A DNA stretch of 64,000 nucleotides from Sulfurovum indicum (GTDB lineage Bacteria; Campylobacterota; Campylobacteria; Campylobacterales; Sulfurovaceae): the NCBI RefSeq assembly GCF_014931715.1, contig NZ_CP063164.1, positions 1,984,001 through 2,048,000 of the forward strand. Direction: 5' to 3'. This document shows, one piece after another, positions 44,406 to 53,042 of the stretch (positions within the stretch are counted from its first letter, which is position 1; each line of letters opens with the position of its first letter). Below the pieces are notes generated by a model. It searched no databases. It was not told where the DNA came from and worked only from the letters and a program-made list of their open reading frames with translations. A program made the position numbers and the translations under genes.

Positions 44406-44532
44406 CCATTTCTATTTTATCGCTTTTGCCAAAATAGGAAATCAGGAACTTGGATAACCAGTCACTCTGTGACATCTTATCTGAGGTCAGACCCATGGCA
44501 AAAAATTTTGATAAGGAAGGGGGTGCTTTGAT

Positions 44533-44745
44533 ATGCCAGGAATTAAACTTACTCCACGTGACTCTTTTGATGATGCGTACAGAAAATTCAAAAGACAGTG
44601 TGACAGAAACCTTATCGTGACTGAAGCAAGAGCTAGACAGCACTACGAGACAAAGACTGAAAAGAGAAAGAAAGAGAAGATCGCTACCCGCAAGAAGATC
44701 CTCAAGAAACTTTTCATGCTCAGAAGATACGAGTCAAGACTGTAA
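44533..44745 (+). CDS. rpsU: 30S ribosomal protein S21
   Basis: This 70-aa basic protein is S21, needed for initiation on many mRNAs. The sequence [20 protein letters not shown] and the basic tail [13 protein letters not shown] are typical of campylobacterial S21. GGAAGGGGG precedes the ATG. It is transcribed alone from a promoter with a long leader and is followed by a stable hairpin. Confidence 0.96.
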   Translation: MPGIKLTPRDSFDDAYRKFKRQCDRNLIVTEARARQHYETKTEKRKKEKIATRKKILKKLFMLRRYESRL

Positions 44746-44759
44746 TAACAGTTCTTTGG

Positions 44760-44775
44760 CAGAGCGTCAGCTCTG
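44760..44775 (+). terminator. Terminator candidate of rpsU
   Basis: CAGAGC and GCTCTG pair around GTCA, extendable by a G:U pair, 15 bases after the stop. A T-run (TTTTTT) comes about 16 bases later. Confidence 0.5.
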
Positions 44776-44915
44776 TCACTCGATACCACTTTTTTACTAC
44801 AAACCCTGTAAAACATTTCCAAACTCATTACAACTTAGACAACTTTTTGATAGAATATCCCATCAGTATATTAACGACTCTTGTTAATTATAAATTCAAA
44901 ACCGAAGGTTTCCCT

Positions 44916-46082
44916 ATGACATTTACTGCCCCCTTACAAAAAGATGCTATCAAGATCATGCTGCTTGGTTCGGGAGAACTGGGTAAAGAGGTTGCCATCG
45001 AAGCCCAAAGGCTCGGCATCGAAGTGATCGCCGTGGACAAATATGAGAATGCCCCTGCCCATCTTGTCTCAAACAGAAGCTATACGATCAATATGCAGGA
45101 TGAAGCTGCCGTTCTTGAAGTGATCAAAAAGGAGCATCCGACTTACATCCTGCCCGAAGTAGAAGCCATCTCGATCTCCGCACTCTTTGAAGCAGAAAAA
45201 CGCGGTTTTCATGTCATTCCAAATGCCGAAGCAGTCAACAAGACGATGAACCGAAAGAATATCCGTGTCTTTGCTGCAGAAACACTTGGGCTTAAAACCT
45301 CAAAGTATGAATTTGTCACAACCCTTGAAGGACTCAAAGCTGCCGCAGAGCGTATGGGCTTTCCTTGTGTCATCAAGCCTGTAATGAGCTCTTCGGGACA
45401 CGGGCAGAGCATTGCAAAAACACCCGATGATATTGAAAAATCATGGGAGATCGCAAAAGAGGCCCGCGGAGATGCATCTGAACTCATTGTCGAAGAGTTC
45501 GTTCCTTTTGATTACGAGATCACACTCCTGACTGTGCGCAACGAAACAGGTACTGTCTTTTGTAAGCCCATTGGTCACATACAAAAAGACGGGGACTTCA
45601 TCCTCTCCTGGCAGCCAATGCCTATGAGTAATGCTGCCCTTGAGAAAGCGCAGGATATCGCCAAAGCAGTTACAGACGGACTTGGCGGCCGCGGGATCTT
45701 CGGTGTCGAATTTTTTGTCAAAGGAGAAGAAGTCTATTTCTCAGAGCTGAGCCCGCGCCCGCATGATACAGGGATGGTTACGCTCATAACCCAAAGCCAG
45801 AGCGAATTTGCCCTGCATGTACGCGCTGTCCTGGGACTGCCGCTTGACTTTACCTTCTACGGTGCTGGTGCCTGTGGAGCTTACAAAGCAAAGAATGAAA
45901 GCTGCACACCGGTACTTGATATCCCCGATGATGCCTTTACGGCAAACAGTTTCGTGCGTGTCTTTGGAAAACCTGAATCACACATCGGCCGTCGTATGGC
46001 TGTCAGTCTTGTACTTGACAACGATGTCGAAGCAGCTAAAACACGTGCTACACAGATCATTTCACAGATCGATGACCACTAA
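44916..46082 (+). CDS. purT: Phosphoribosylglycinamide formyltransferase 2 (formate-dependent)
   Basis: This ATP-grasp enzyme formylates GAR directly with formate and [23 protein letters not shown] is the PurT N-terminus, followed by the ATP-grasp segment [16 protein letters not shown] and the metal end [22 protein letters not shown] chose ATG 44916, which gives 388 aa, the family length; the ribosome-binding site is weak (GAAGGTTT). A dyad TTAAC-N7-GTTAA lies at 44871-44887. It overlaps yjbQ by 11 bases. Confidence 0.95.
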   Translation: MTFTAPLQKDAIKIMLLGSGELGKEVAIEAQRLGIEVIAVDKYENAPAHLVSNRSYTINMQDEAAVLEVIKKEHPTYILPEVEAISISALFEAEKRGFHVIPNAEAVNKTMNRKNIRVFAAETLGLKTSKYEFVTTLEGLKAAAERMGFPCVIKPVMSSSGHGQSIAKTPDDIEKSWEIAKEARGDASELIVEEFVPFDYEITLLTVRNETGTVFCKPIGHIQKDGDFILSWQPMPMSNAALEKAQDIAKAVTDGLGGRGIFGVEFFVKGEEVYFSELSPRPHDTGMVTLITQSQSEFALHVRAVLGLPLDFTFYGAGACGAYKAKNESCTPVLDIPDDAFTANSFVRVFGKPESHIGRRMAVSLVLDNDVEAAKTRATQIISQIDDH

Positions 46083-46488
46083 GCAGTTCACACTGACTCT
46101 CCCTCCCCTTTCCCGGGGTATGCACCTGATCACAGAACAGATCGAAGCGAAGATCAAAGGCGGTATCTCCATCGGTTTGGCACATCTTTTTCTCCAGCAC
46201 ACCAGTGCCTCACTCTGTATCAACGAGAATATCGACCCGACCGTACGCAGCGATGCGGAAACCTTTTTAAATGACCTTGTGCCTGAAGATTATCCGAAGT
46301 TCCGCCATACTTACGAAGGAAGTGACGATATGCCTGCTCATTTGAAGAATATGTTTCTGGGCACTTCATTGACAATTCCCATAACTCATGGTAAGCTTGC
46401 TTTAGGTACATGGCAGGGGATATACCTTTTCGAACACAGGGATCATGCCGGAAGCAGAGCCATTATCATAACACTGCAAGGAGATTAG
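46072..46488 (+). CDS. yjbQ: YjbQ-family protein (secondary thiamine-phosphate synthase enzyme)
   Basis: A 138-aa protein of the UPF0047/YjbQ family, which forms trimers with a His-rich metal site; Escherichia coli YjbQ has weak thiamine-phosphate synthase activity. The motifs [18 protein letters not shown], a [14 protein letters not shown] end and [11 protein letters not shown] are diagnostic. The start is ATG 46072, inside the purT end. The stop lies two bases from the next start, so purT-yjbQ-dehydrogenase form one unit. Confidence 0.93.
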   Translation: MTTKQFTLTLPPLSRGMHLITEQIEAKIKGGISIGLAHLFLQHTSASLCINENIDPTVRSDAETFLNDLVPEDYPKFRHTYEGSDDMPAHLKNMFLGTSLTIPITHGKLALGTWQGIYLFEHRDHAGSRAIIITLQGD

Positions 46489-46490
46489 AG

Positions 46491-47435
46491 ATGCGAAAAC
46501 AGATCGTCATACTCGATATGCTAACACTCGGAGAAGACCTTGATCTTACAGTACTTGAAAAGTTCGGTGACGTAAGAGCCTATAAGAACAGTACGGTTGA
46601 CGCAACTCTTGAGCGTATACAAAACGCGGATATCGTAATCAGCAACAAAGCCGTACTTACTGAGGAGATGATGCAAAAGTCACCAAAACTTGCATTGATC
46701 TGTATCGCTGCAACAGGGATGAACAATGTCGATCTCAATGCTGCCCAAAAACTTGGGATCGCCGTTAAAAATGTTGCCGGCTACTCTACCCAGTCTGTCG
46801 TACAACATACCTTCGGCATGCTCTTCTATCTTCTAGAACATCTCAATTACTATAATGATGCTGTACAGACAGGTCTTTGGAGTATGTCGGGTCTCTTTAC
46901 AGATCTCAGCCATCCTTTTCATGAGATTTCCGGGAAAAAATGGGGAATTATCGGTATGGGGACCATCGGCAAGGAGGTCGCTAAAGTAGCTACAGCCTTT
47001 GGCGCAAAGATCAGTTACTACTCTACCAGCGGAGACAATCTCGACCAACCATATATCAACCAGCCTCTTGATGTACTTTTAAGTACCAGTGATATCATAT
47101 CCATACATGCGCCGCTCAATGAGAAAACCTATGCCCTGATAAATGAGACCAATCTACCTCTTCTCAAAAAGAAAGCTGTCCTGCTCAACCTTGGCCGAGG
47201 AGGGATCATTAATGAAACTGACCTTGCATATGAGCTTGACAGACGGGAGATCTATGCAGGACTGGATGTACTGGAAAAAGAGCCTCTTGATCCACACAAC
47301 CGACTCAATCAGATAGAGCATAAAGAGAGACTGCTTATAACCCCTCATATCGCATGGACAAGCATTGAAGCGAGAAAAAGACTGCTTGAGGGTATTGTTG
47401 CAAACATCAAATCATTTTTGGAGAATAAACGATGA
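46491..47435 (+). CDS. D-2-hydroxyacid dehydrogenase
   Basis: A 315-aa NAD-dependent dehydrogenase of the D-isomer family. The nucleotide motif is GIIGMGTIGKEVAKVA (near residues 145-160), the catalytic Arg lies in NLGRGGIINE, the Glu in LDVLEKEP and the His in LLITPHIAWTS. The substrate is likely hydroxypyruvate, glycerate or lactate and cannot be decided here. I chose ATG 46491 because CAAGGAG lies just before it. Its stop codon overlaps the start of a possible 38-aa frame leading to sdhA. Confidence 0.92.
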   Translation: MRKQIVILDMLTLGEDLDLTVLEKFGDVRAYKNSTVDATLERIQNADIVISNKAVLTEEMMQKSPKLALICIAATGMNNVDLNAAQKLGIAVKNVAGYSTQSVVQHTFGMLFYLLEHLNYYNDAVQTGLWSMSGLFTDLSHPFHEISGKKWGIIGMGTIGKEVAKVATAFGAKISYYSTSGDNLDQPYINQPLDVLLSTSDIISIHAPLNEKTYALINETNLPLLKKKAVLLNLGRGGIINETDLAYELDRREIYAGLDVLEKEPLDPHNRLNQIEHKERLLITPHIAWTSIEARKRLLEGIVANIKSFLENKR

Positions 47436-47548
47436 AACTGCTTCTGTCATCAACTATAGTGAAGAGTAACAGTAATAAAAATACATTGGTTTTCCTCTAT
47501 AACTATCCACTATCACAATACACTTTGTTTCAAAAGGAAACTCTATGA
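47432..47548 (+). CDS. Possible 38-aa coupled small ORF before sdhA
   Basis: ATG 47432 overlaps the dehydrogenase stop (ATGA) and follows TTTGGAGAATAAACG, a good ribosome-binding site; the frame ends with TGA at 47546-47548, overlapping the sdhA ATG. The peptide starts MKLLLSSTIVKSNSNKNTLV. Exact coupling at both ends argues for translation; the low-complexity sequence and a resemblance to degraded seven-base repeats argue that it is only a translated spacer. Confidence 0.35.
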   Translation: MKLLLSSTIVKSNSNKNTLVFLYNYPLSQYTLFQKETL

Positions 47549-49185
47549 TAGACGTACTCATTATCGGGTCCGGCGGTGCCGGACTCTCTGCTGCACTTGC
47601 CGCCAAAGAAGCCGGAGCATCAGTACTTGTCGTCGGGAAAATGTACCCGACCAACTCCCAGACTTCTATGGCACAGGGAGGGATGAATGCCTCACTTGGC
47701 AATATGGGTGAAGATCATATCTCTCTGCACGTTCAGGATACTGTGAAATCCGCCAAAGGTCTTTGCGATGAAGATATGGTACGCCATATGTGCGCAGATG
47801 CTCCCAAAACCATTGCGTGGCTTGAAAAACTGGGCGTTCCGTTTAGTCGTATCAATAAAGAAGCTCTGCAAAATGATAGAGACCCTAACGCTTCACTAAA
47901 AACAATTGCCCAGCGGCAACTCGGTGGTGCTTCGGCAAAACGTGCCTGTTATGCACAGGACTATACCGGACTGAAGATCCTGCATACACTGTATGATACC
48001 TGTCTTAAAGAGGGAATCAACTTCCTGGATGAACACTTTCTTCTTAATCTCATCGTACCTGAAGATACAGTAAAAGGCGCTACTTTTCTTGATATCCGTA
48101 CAGGAGAGGTCAAACAGATCGATGCCAAGTCCGTGATACTTGCTACAGGCGGATACGCAGGCATCTATCACGGTTTTACGACCAATATGTACGGAGCCAG
48201 CGGCGATGGTGCTGCTGCGGTACTTCGTGCAGGCGGTGCCGTAAGCGATATGGAGTTCATACAGTTCCATCCTACTGCACTCAAACATTCCTGCATTCTT
48301 GTCAGCGAGAGTGCCCGGGGAGAGGGCGGATACCTGCTCAATGAAGCAGGGGATCGGTTCATCGATGAACTCAAGCCGCGTGATGAAGTGGCACGCGCCA
48401 TCTTTTCACAGATCCAGGCAGGGCAACATGTCTATTTGGATGTACGCCATTTGGGAGAAGAAAAACTGACCGAGCTGCTTCCCCAGGAGGTGGAACTATG
48501 TAAACTGCATGAACATGTAGACCCTGCGCATGAGCTTATCCCCATCAAACCAGTAGCCCACTACTCCATGGGCGGAATTGATGTTGACTATGCTCTTGAG
48601 GTAAATGGTATCAAAGGATGTTTTGCCGCAGGAGAGTGCTCCAATGCCAAAGTGCATGGAGCCAACCGTCTTGGTGGAAATTCTCTGCTTGAGATCACTG
48701 CATTTGGGCGCTTTGCAGGGGAAAATGCCTATAAACACAGTATCTATGCCAGTTCAAAACCTGCAGATGAAACACAACTTCAAAAAGACCGCAGAGAGAT
48801 AGCTTCTATTTTCTCCAAAAAAAGCAGTATCAGCTTCTACAGTTACAGAGAAAAGCTGGGGAGCCTCTTCTATAAAAAAGTAGGGATCATCCGTGAGAAC
48901 TCCCGACTCCAGGAAGCACTTGAAGAGGTAATTTCAATGCAGATAGCACAAAAAGAGATGGGGATCACAGACAAAAACAAAACCAATAACCAAAACCTCA
49001 TAGAGTTTCTGGAGTTCCAAAACACTCTGCTTCTGGCACCTGCCATCATCTCTGCCGCTATTGCCAGAGACGAAAGCCGCGGGGCACACTACAAAGTCGG
49101 ATTTGAAGAAGAAGACGAAGACTTTAAAAAACATATTGTTTTACAGTGGAAGAGAGATAATCAAGAAGGGGAGAGTACTCTATGA
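47545..49185 (+). CDS. sdhA: Succinate dehydrogenase/fumarate reductase flavoprotein subunit (soluble type)
   Basis: A 546-aa FAD subunit that interconverts succinate and fumarate. It opens with VLIIGSGGAGLSAALAAKEAG and has SMAQGGMNASLGN, QFHPTAL, SESARGEGG and the C-terminal HGANRLGGNSLLE. The residue that carries histidyl-FAD in classical SdhA/FrdA is Gln here (NSQTSMAQGG), so FAD is probably not covalently bound. There is no Tat signal, unlike periplasmic MfrA. AAAGGAAA lies six bases before ATG. It overlaps sdhB by four bases. L-aspartate oxidase is less likely given the iron-sulfur partner. Confidence 0.88.
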   Translation: MIDVLIIGSGGAGLSAALAAKEAGASVLVVGKMYPTNSQTSMAQGGMNASLGNMGEDHISLHVQDTVKSAKGLCDEDMVRHMCADAPKTIAWLEKLGVPFSRINKEALQNDRDPNASLKTIAQRQLGGASAKRACYAQDYTGLKILHTLYDTCLKEGINFLDEHFLLNLIVPEDTVKGATFLDIRTGEVKQIDAKSVILATGGYAGIYHGFTTNMYGASGDGAAAVLRAGGAVSDMEFIQFHPTALKHSCILVSESARGEGGYLLNEAGDRFIDELKPRDEVARAIFSQIQAGQHVYLDVRHLGEEKLTELLPQEVELCKLHEHVDPAHELIPIKPVAHYSMGGIDVDYALEVNGIKGCFAAGECSNAKVHGANRLGGNSLLEITAFGRFAGENAYKHSIYASSKPADETQLQKDRREIASIFSKKSSISFYSYREKLGSLFYKKVGIIRENSRLQEALEEVISMQIAQKEMGITDKNKTNNQNLIEFLEFQNTLLLAPAIISAAIARDESRGAHYKVGFEEEDEDFKKHIVLQWKRDNQEGESTL

Positions 49186-49910
49186 ACATAAAGATCCTGA
49201 GAAGCGAAACAAACACCCACCAAAGCTACACACTTCCTGCCGGAGAGATCCCTCTTCTAAGTGCTCTTGTATACATCAAGGAGACACAGGATGCAACACT
49301 CACTTTCTCAGCTGGATGCCGTGCTTCGGTATGTGGTACCTGTGCAGTAAGAGTCAATGGCAGAGAAGAGCTTGCCTGTAGCTACAAGGTTAAACCTGGA
49401 GATATCATAGAGCCGTTGCAGTATCACCCGGTACTGCGTGACCTCAAAGTAGACAAAAGCAAGGCACAAGAGACACTCAGAAGAGGTACGACCTGGTTAC
49501 AGCAGTTCCAGGAAAGCCCACTGTCACATGAAGATGAAAAGCGCACAGAGAAACAGACCGACTGTATCTTGTGCGACTCCTGCTATTCAGCCTGCCCTGT
49601 CTTTGCTGTCAACCCTGATTTTTTAGGACCTTTCGCCCTGACACGTGCCTATCGATACACGGAAGACAAACGTGAGGGCAATGCCAAAACAATCATTGAC
49701 AATATTCAGAATAATGGTGTATGGGACTGTACCCTGTGCGGAGAGTGTACAGCGGTCTGCCCCAAAAATATCGACCCAAAAATGGATATCACAATGCTTA
49801 GAAGTACCTCACTGCAGTATGGTCATTCTGACCCCTCATTTGCTGCACAAAGTTTTGGAACACCTGATTTTGGCGGTGGATTCGGCTTCGATCCCAATGC
49901 AGGATTCTAG
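49182..49910 (+). CDS. sdhB: Succinate dehydrogenase/fumarate reductase iron-sulfur subunit
   Basis: A 242-aa iron-sulfur protein. The [2Fe-2S] motif is GCRASVCGTCAVR with the distant Cys in LACS. Two full ferredoxin-type motifs follow, CILCDSCYSACP and CTLCGECTAVCP, each with four Cys; classical SdhB has a three-Cys [3Fe-4S] centre at the second site, so this resembles TfrB-like or E-type enzymes. A Gly/Phe-rich tail ends the chain. No cytochrome b or CCG-domain anchor gene follows. A role in the reductive TCA cycle is inferred. Confidence 0.88.
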   Translation: MNIKILRSETNTHQSYTLPAGEIPLLSALVYIKETQDATLTFSAGCRASVCGTCAVRVNGREELACSYKVKPGDIIEPLQYHPVLRDLKVDKSKAQETLRRGTTWLQQFQESPLSHEDEKRTEKQTDCILCDSCYSACPVFAVNPDFLGPFALTRAYRYTEDKREGNAKTIIDNIQNNGVWDCTLCGECTAVCPKNIDPKMDITMLRSTSLQYGHSDPSFAAQSFGTPDFGGGFGFDPNAGF

Positions 49911-49959
49911 AGGGAAAGAGCTTACTATTCAGAAAGTATTAAGCTGATGACACCTTTCA

Positions 49960-49980
49960 TTACGTCTCTTTGGGACGTAA
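49960..49980 (+). terminator. Hairpin after sdhB
   Basis: TTACGTC and GACGTAA form a 7-bp stem around seven bases, 50 bases past the sdhB stop. No T-run follows, so termination is uncertain. The rest of 49911-50100 holds nothing that I recognise. Confidence 0.4.
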
Positions 49981-50102
49981 CGCATACTTCAACTTGATAT
50001 AAGTACAATGTATGCATTCACCACTTGTGAAAAAAGTTATCATTACATTTTTGTCTGACAATAGATCGCAGGCCTGTTTTTGAAATATGTTTCAGTATGC
50101 AC

Positions 50103-50122
50103 TCCCGCTCAAAAGAGCAGGA
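50103..50122 (-). terminator. Terminator candidate of leuC
   Basis: On the minus strand TCCTGCTC and GAGCGGGA form an 8-bp stem with one T:G pair around TTTT, 19 bases beyond the leuC stop. Confidence 0.5.
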
Positions 50123-50140
50123 ACAAAGTTAAAAGAAGAA

Positions 50141-51421
50141 TTAAATATCTCTTGGGTCGACGATCTTTCCGGCAATAGCACTTGCCGCAGCAACAGCTGA
50201 GTTTGCCAGATAGATTTCAGAAGTTCTCGCCCCCATACGGCCGACAAAGTTACGATTGGTTGTTGCCACACAACGCTCACCATCTCCCAAAATCCCCATG
50301 TAACCGCCAAGGCAGGCGCCGCAGGTAGGATTGGAGACGACAGCTCCTGCCTCGATAAGTGTATCAATAAGACCTTCATGCTGCGCCTGCATTAAGATCT
50401 TCTGCGTTGCAGGAGTAACGATCATACGGGTATGTCTCGCCACACGTTTGCCTTTAACGATCTCAGCTGCAATACGCAGGTCTTCCAGACGTCCGTTTGT
50501 ACAGCTTCCGATCATAACCTGATCGATCCTGAGATCATCTTCTACCGCCTGCTCAACCGGTTTACCGTTAGACGGCAAGAACGGATAGGCGATCACCGGA
50601 GAGAGATTCGCCATATCAATGGTAATCTCCTGACAATAGGTTGCATCCTCGTCAGAGTAATGGATCTTCGGCTCGCTTCTTAGTCCGCCGTTCGCCTCCG
50701 CTCTTTCGTCAAGATATGCCTGACAAATCTCATCAACGGCAAAGATACCGCTTTTTGCTCCCGCTTCGATCGCCATGTTACACATGGAGAACCTGTCCGA
50801 CATACCAAGGTACTGTACACCCTCCCCTGTAAATTCTATCGCTTTGTAAAGTGCGCCATCCACACCCAGAATACGTATAAGTTCAAGGATGATGTCTTTC
50901 CCGTAGATGCAATTGCCCGGTTTGCCGACAAGATTAACCTTGATAGACTCCGGTACTTTGAACCAGTTGCCTCCGGTAATGATGGAGAAAGAGATGTCTG
51001 TACTTCCCATTCCGGTAGCAAACGCTCCCAGTGCTCCGTGTGTACAGGTATGAGAGTCTGCACCTATAATCACATCACCGGGAACTACAAGCCCTTTTTC
51101 AGGAAGAAGTGCATGCTCGATTCCCATATCTTTCTCATCAAAGAAGTACTTCAAATCATGTTTATAGGCAAATTCTCTACTGATCTTCGCCTGATTGGCA
51201 GAAGCGATGTCTTTAGCCGGAATGTAGTGGTCCATCACGATTGCAAAACCATCAGGATTGGCAAGTTCCTTGGCCCCGCTCTCTTCAAATGCTTTAATAG
51301 AGATAGGCGTAGTAATATCGTTACCAATAGTCATATCGATCGGTACTCTGACAATCTCTCCCGCATAAACTTCACGTCCTGCATGTTCAGAGAAGATCTT
51401 TTCTGTAATGGTCTGTCCCAT
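50141..51421 (-). CDS. leuC: 3-isopropylmalate dehydratase large subunit (aconitase family)
   Basis: A 426-aa [4Fe-4S] hydro-lyase that isomerises isopropylmalate in leucine synthesis. The cluster ligands are Cys in GSCTNGRLED (near residue 300) and the pair in NPTCGACLGG; the substrate loop DSHTCTHGALG is clear. The type is the monomer-pair form (about 420 aa) that needs a separate LeuD, which is not in the window. A homoaconitase label is possible for this clade, but leucine synthesis is more likely in this group. It diverges from the NFACT gene. Confidence 0.9.
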   Translation of the reverse strand: MGQTITEKIFSEHAGREVYAGEIVRVPIDMTIGNDITTPISIKAFEESGAKELANPDGFAIVMDHYIPAKDIASANQAKISREFAYKHDLKYFFDEKDMGIEHALLPEKGLVVPGDVIIGADSHTCTHGALGAFATGMGSTDISFSIITGGNWFKVPESIKVNLVGKPGNCIYGKDIILELIRILGVDGALYKAIEFTGEGVQYLGMSDRFSMCNMAIEAGAKSGIFAVDEICQAYLDERAEANGGLRSEPKIHYSDEDATYCQEITIDMANLSPVIAYPFLPSNGKPVEQAVEDDLRIDQVMIGSCTNGRLEDLRIAAEIVKGKRVARHTRMIVTPATQKILMQAQHEGLIDTLIEAGAVVSNPTCGACLGGYMGILGDGERCVATTNRNFVGRMGARTSEIYLANSAVAAASAIAGKIVDPRDI

Positions 51422-51499
51422 TGTATATCCTTGTATATATAATCATTAATTACGCGAATTATAGCGAAATAAAATTATGCTAGAATTTCATTCAACAAG

Positions 51500-51570
51500 T
51501 ATACCCCTCGTTCCACGGTCTCCGTAGGAATGCCTACAGAAAGAAAAGGCTTTGGAGTTTTCTTTTTTAG
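51500..51570. repeat. Degenerate palindromic intergenic element before the NFACT gene
   Basis: CGTTCCACGGTCTCCGTAGG followed by AATGCCTACAG resembles a widespread CGTTCCCACG...CGTGGGAATGC intergenic palindrome, with arms eroded. It contains GTAGG-AATG-CCTAC and then CAGAAAG, a string shared with the element at 55052-55080. Confidence 0.45.
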
Positions 51571-51625
51571 CAGTTGAATTATGCATTCCCGCGCTGTATA
51601 CAGGACGAGAACATTTAGGGAAAAC

Positions 51626-52987
51626 ATGAAACTTTACGAATTAAAAGCCATTGCCAAACGTCTCGGAGAATTCTCTTTCATCTCCCGCGCCAGACGCGTA
51701 GAGGACAATACCGTCGAGATCGTCTTTGACAAGCAGCACAGCTACTTTTTTAATATGACCAGAGGACACAGCGTTGTCTATAAAGCACCCAGCCAGCGTC
51801 CGCTTCAGGGCTACAACGCTCCCTTTGATACCCTGCTGCACTCACTGCTCTCCGCAGGTAGACTTCTTGAAGTGGCCGTTTGGGGAAATGACCGTATTCT
51901 CCGCTTCAAAGTCGCTCCTAAAAGTGCCTACAAGAACCAAATTATCTATCTGCAGTTGGAGTTCACCGGCAAAAATACCAATGCCATTTTGATCGATGAG
52001 AATGAGGTCATTATTGAAGCTCTCCGCCATATTGATGCAGAGAGCTCTTTCCGTATCATCCGTCCAGGTGTAGAGCTGCTCCCTGTTCCGGCTCGTGAAA
52101 CTACTGCCTCAATGCTCAGCATTCAGCGCTCAGCACTTTCTTCAGATATTGATACCCTTTTGGAAAAAAAATATCGTCAGATTCAGCAACAACGTCTCAA
52201 AGAGATGAAAAAACAGAAGCTCTCCTCTACAGAAAAGAAGATCAGAAAACTCCGGAACGAACTCAGTAAACTGCCCGATCAGGCACAACTGGAAGCCGAA
52301 GCACAGACATGGCAGAATTACGGCAACCTCATTTTAGCGAACCTCTACCAGATAAAGCCCTATGATACCAAACTGAAAACATACGATTTTGAAGGCAGCG
52401 AGATCACCATCAAGCTTCCAAAACATATCAAGGTCAACCGGATGAGTGACTATTTTTTCAACCTCTCCAAACGCGCAAAGAACAAAGCAAAGAACATCCA
52501 CATCGAAAAAGAGAATCTTGAGAGCAAAAAAACCTTCTATGAAAATATCTACTATGCCATAGAACAGGCAAAAGAACCTTATGAGCTTGAACTTCTCGTT
52601 CCCAAACGCGGCAAATCCCAACGTAAAAAAGAGAAGGTAAAGGAGGGGGAACTCTTCTGGATAGACGACTACAAAGTGATGGTCGGACGCAACAGTACAG
52701 AGAACCAGAAACTGCTCTCCCAGGCCAAAAGCAACGATATCTGGATGCATACACGTGACATTCCCGGCTCCCATGTCATCATACGTACAGATAAACAAAA
52801 TCTGCCTGATTCCGTCATAGAAGCAGCTGCCAAACTCTGTGTGGACTTCTCAGTAAAAAGCCCGGGGGACTATCTGGTAGACTACACCAAACGGAAATTT
52901 GTCAAGATCCAGGAAGGGTCTCATGTGGAGTATAACAAATATCAGACTCTCAGTATTACCAAAGAAGGAGTTGAGATACGCATATAG
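51626..52987 (+). CDS. NFACT-family protein (RqcH/Rqc2 homologue)
   Basis: A 453-aa cytoplasmic protein that by homology binds stalled 50S-peptidyl-tRNA complexes and directs alanine tailing. The N-terminal NFACT-N part begins MKLYELKAIAKRL; a coiled coil of Lys/Arg/Gln-rich helices lies at about 185-235, and the C-terminal NFACT-R (DUF814) domain has DIWMHTRDIPGSHVII. It is about 100 residues shorter than Bacillus RqcH, which is usual in Campylobacterota. I chose ATG 51626 with TTAGGGAA upstream. Older annotation calls this family fibronectin-binding. Confidence 0.87.
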   Translation: MKLYELKAIAKRLGEFSFISRARRVEDNTVEIVFDKQHSYFFNMTRGHSVVYKAPSQRPLQGYNAPFDTLLHSLLSAGRLLEVAVWGNDRILRFKVAPKSAYKNQIIYLQLEFTGKNTNAILIDENEVIIEALRHIDAESSFRIIRPGVELLPVPARETTASMLSIQRSALSSDIDTLLEKKYRQIQQQRLKEMKKQKLSSTEKKIRKLRNELSKLPDQAQLEAEAQTWQNYGNLILANLYQIKPYDTKLKTYDFEGSEITIKLPKHIKVNRMSDYFFNLSKRAKNKAKNIHIEKENLESKKTFYENIYYAIEQAKEPYELELLVPKRGKSQRKKEKVKEGELFWIDDYKVMVGRNSTENQKLLSQAKSNDIWMHTRDIPGSHVIIRTDKQNLPDSVIEAAAKLCVDFSVKSPGDYLVDYTKRKFVKIQEGSHVEYNKYQTLSITKEGVEIRI

Positions 52988-53009
52988 GCACTTCTAACGC
53001 AAATCGTGG

Positions 53010-53015
53010 TATAAT
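53010..53015 (+). promoter_or_regulatory. -10 box (TATAAT) of cdsA
   Basis: TATAAT, 28 bases before the cdsA start, in the short space after the NFACT gene. Confidence 0.5.
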
Positions 53016-53042
53016 CATTGCTAATATGATCAAGGATAGAAA

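Noticed and set aside
44495-44620. A short open frame starting at ATG 44495 and overlapping rpsU
   Set aside because: It is out of frame with rpsU and lies in the structured leader; the peptide has no recognisable feature, and its length is expected by chance.
47545-49185. L-aspartate oxidase (nadB)
   Set aside because: The NSQ...AQGG start resembles NadB, but the gene is coupled to an SdhB-type iron-sulfur subunit and keeps the long SdhA C-terminal region, so succinate/fumarate chemistry is more likely.
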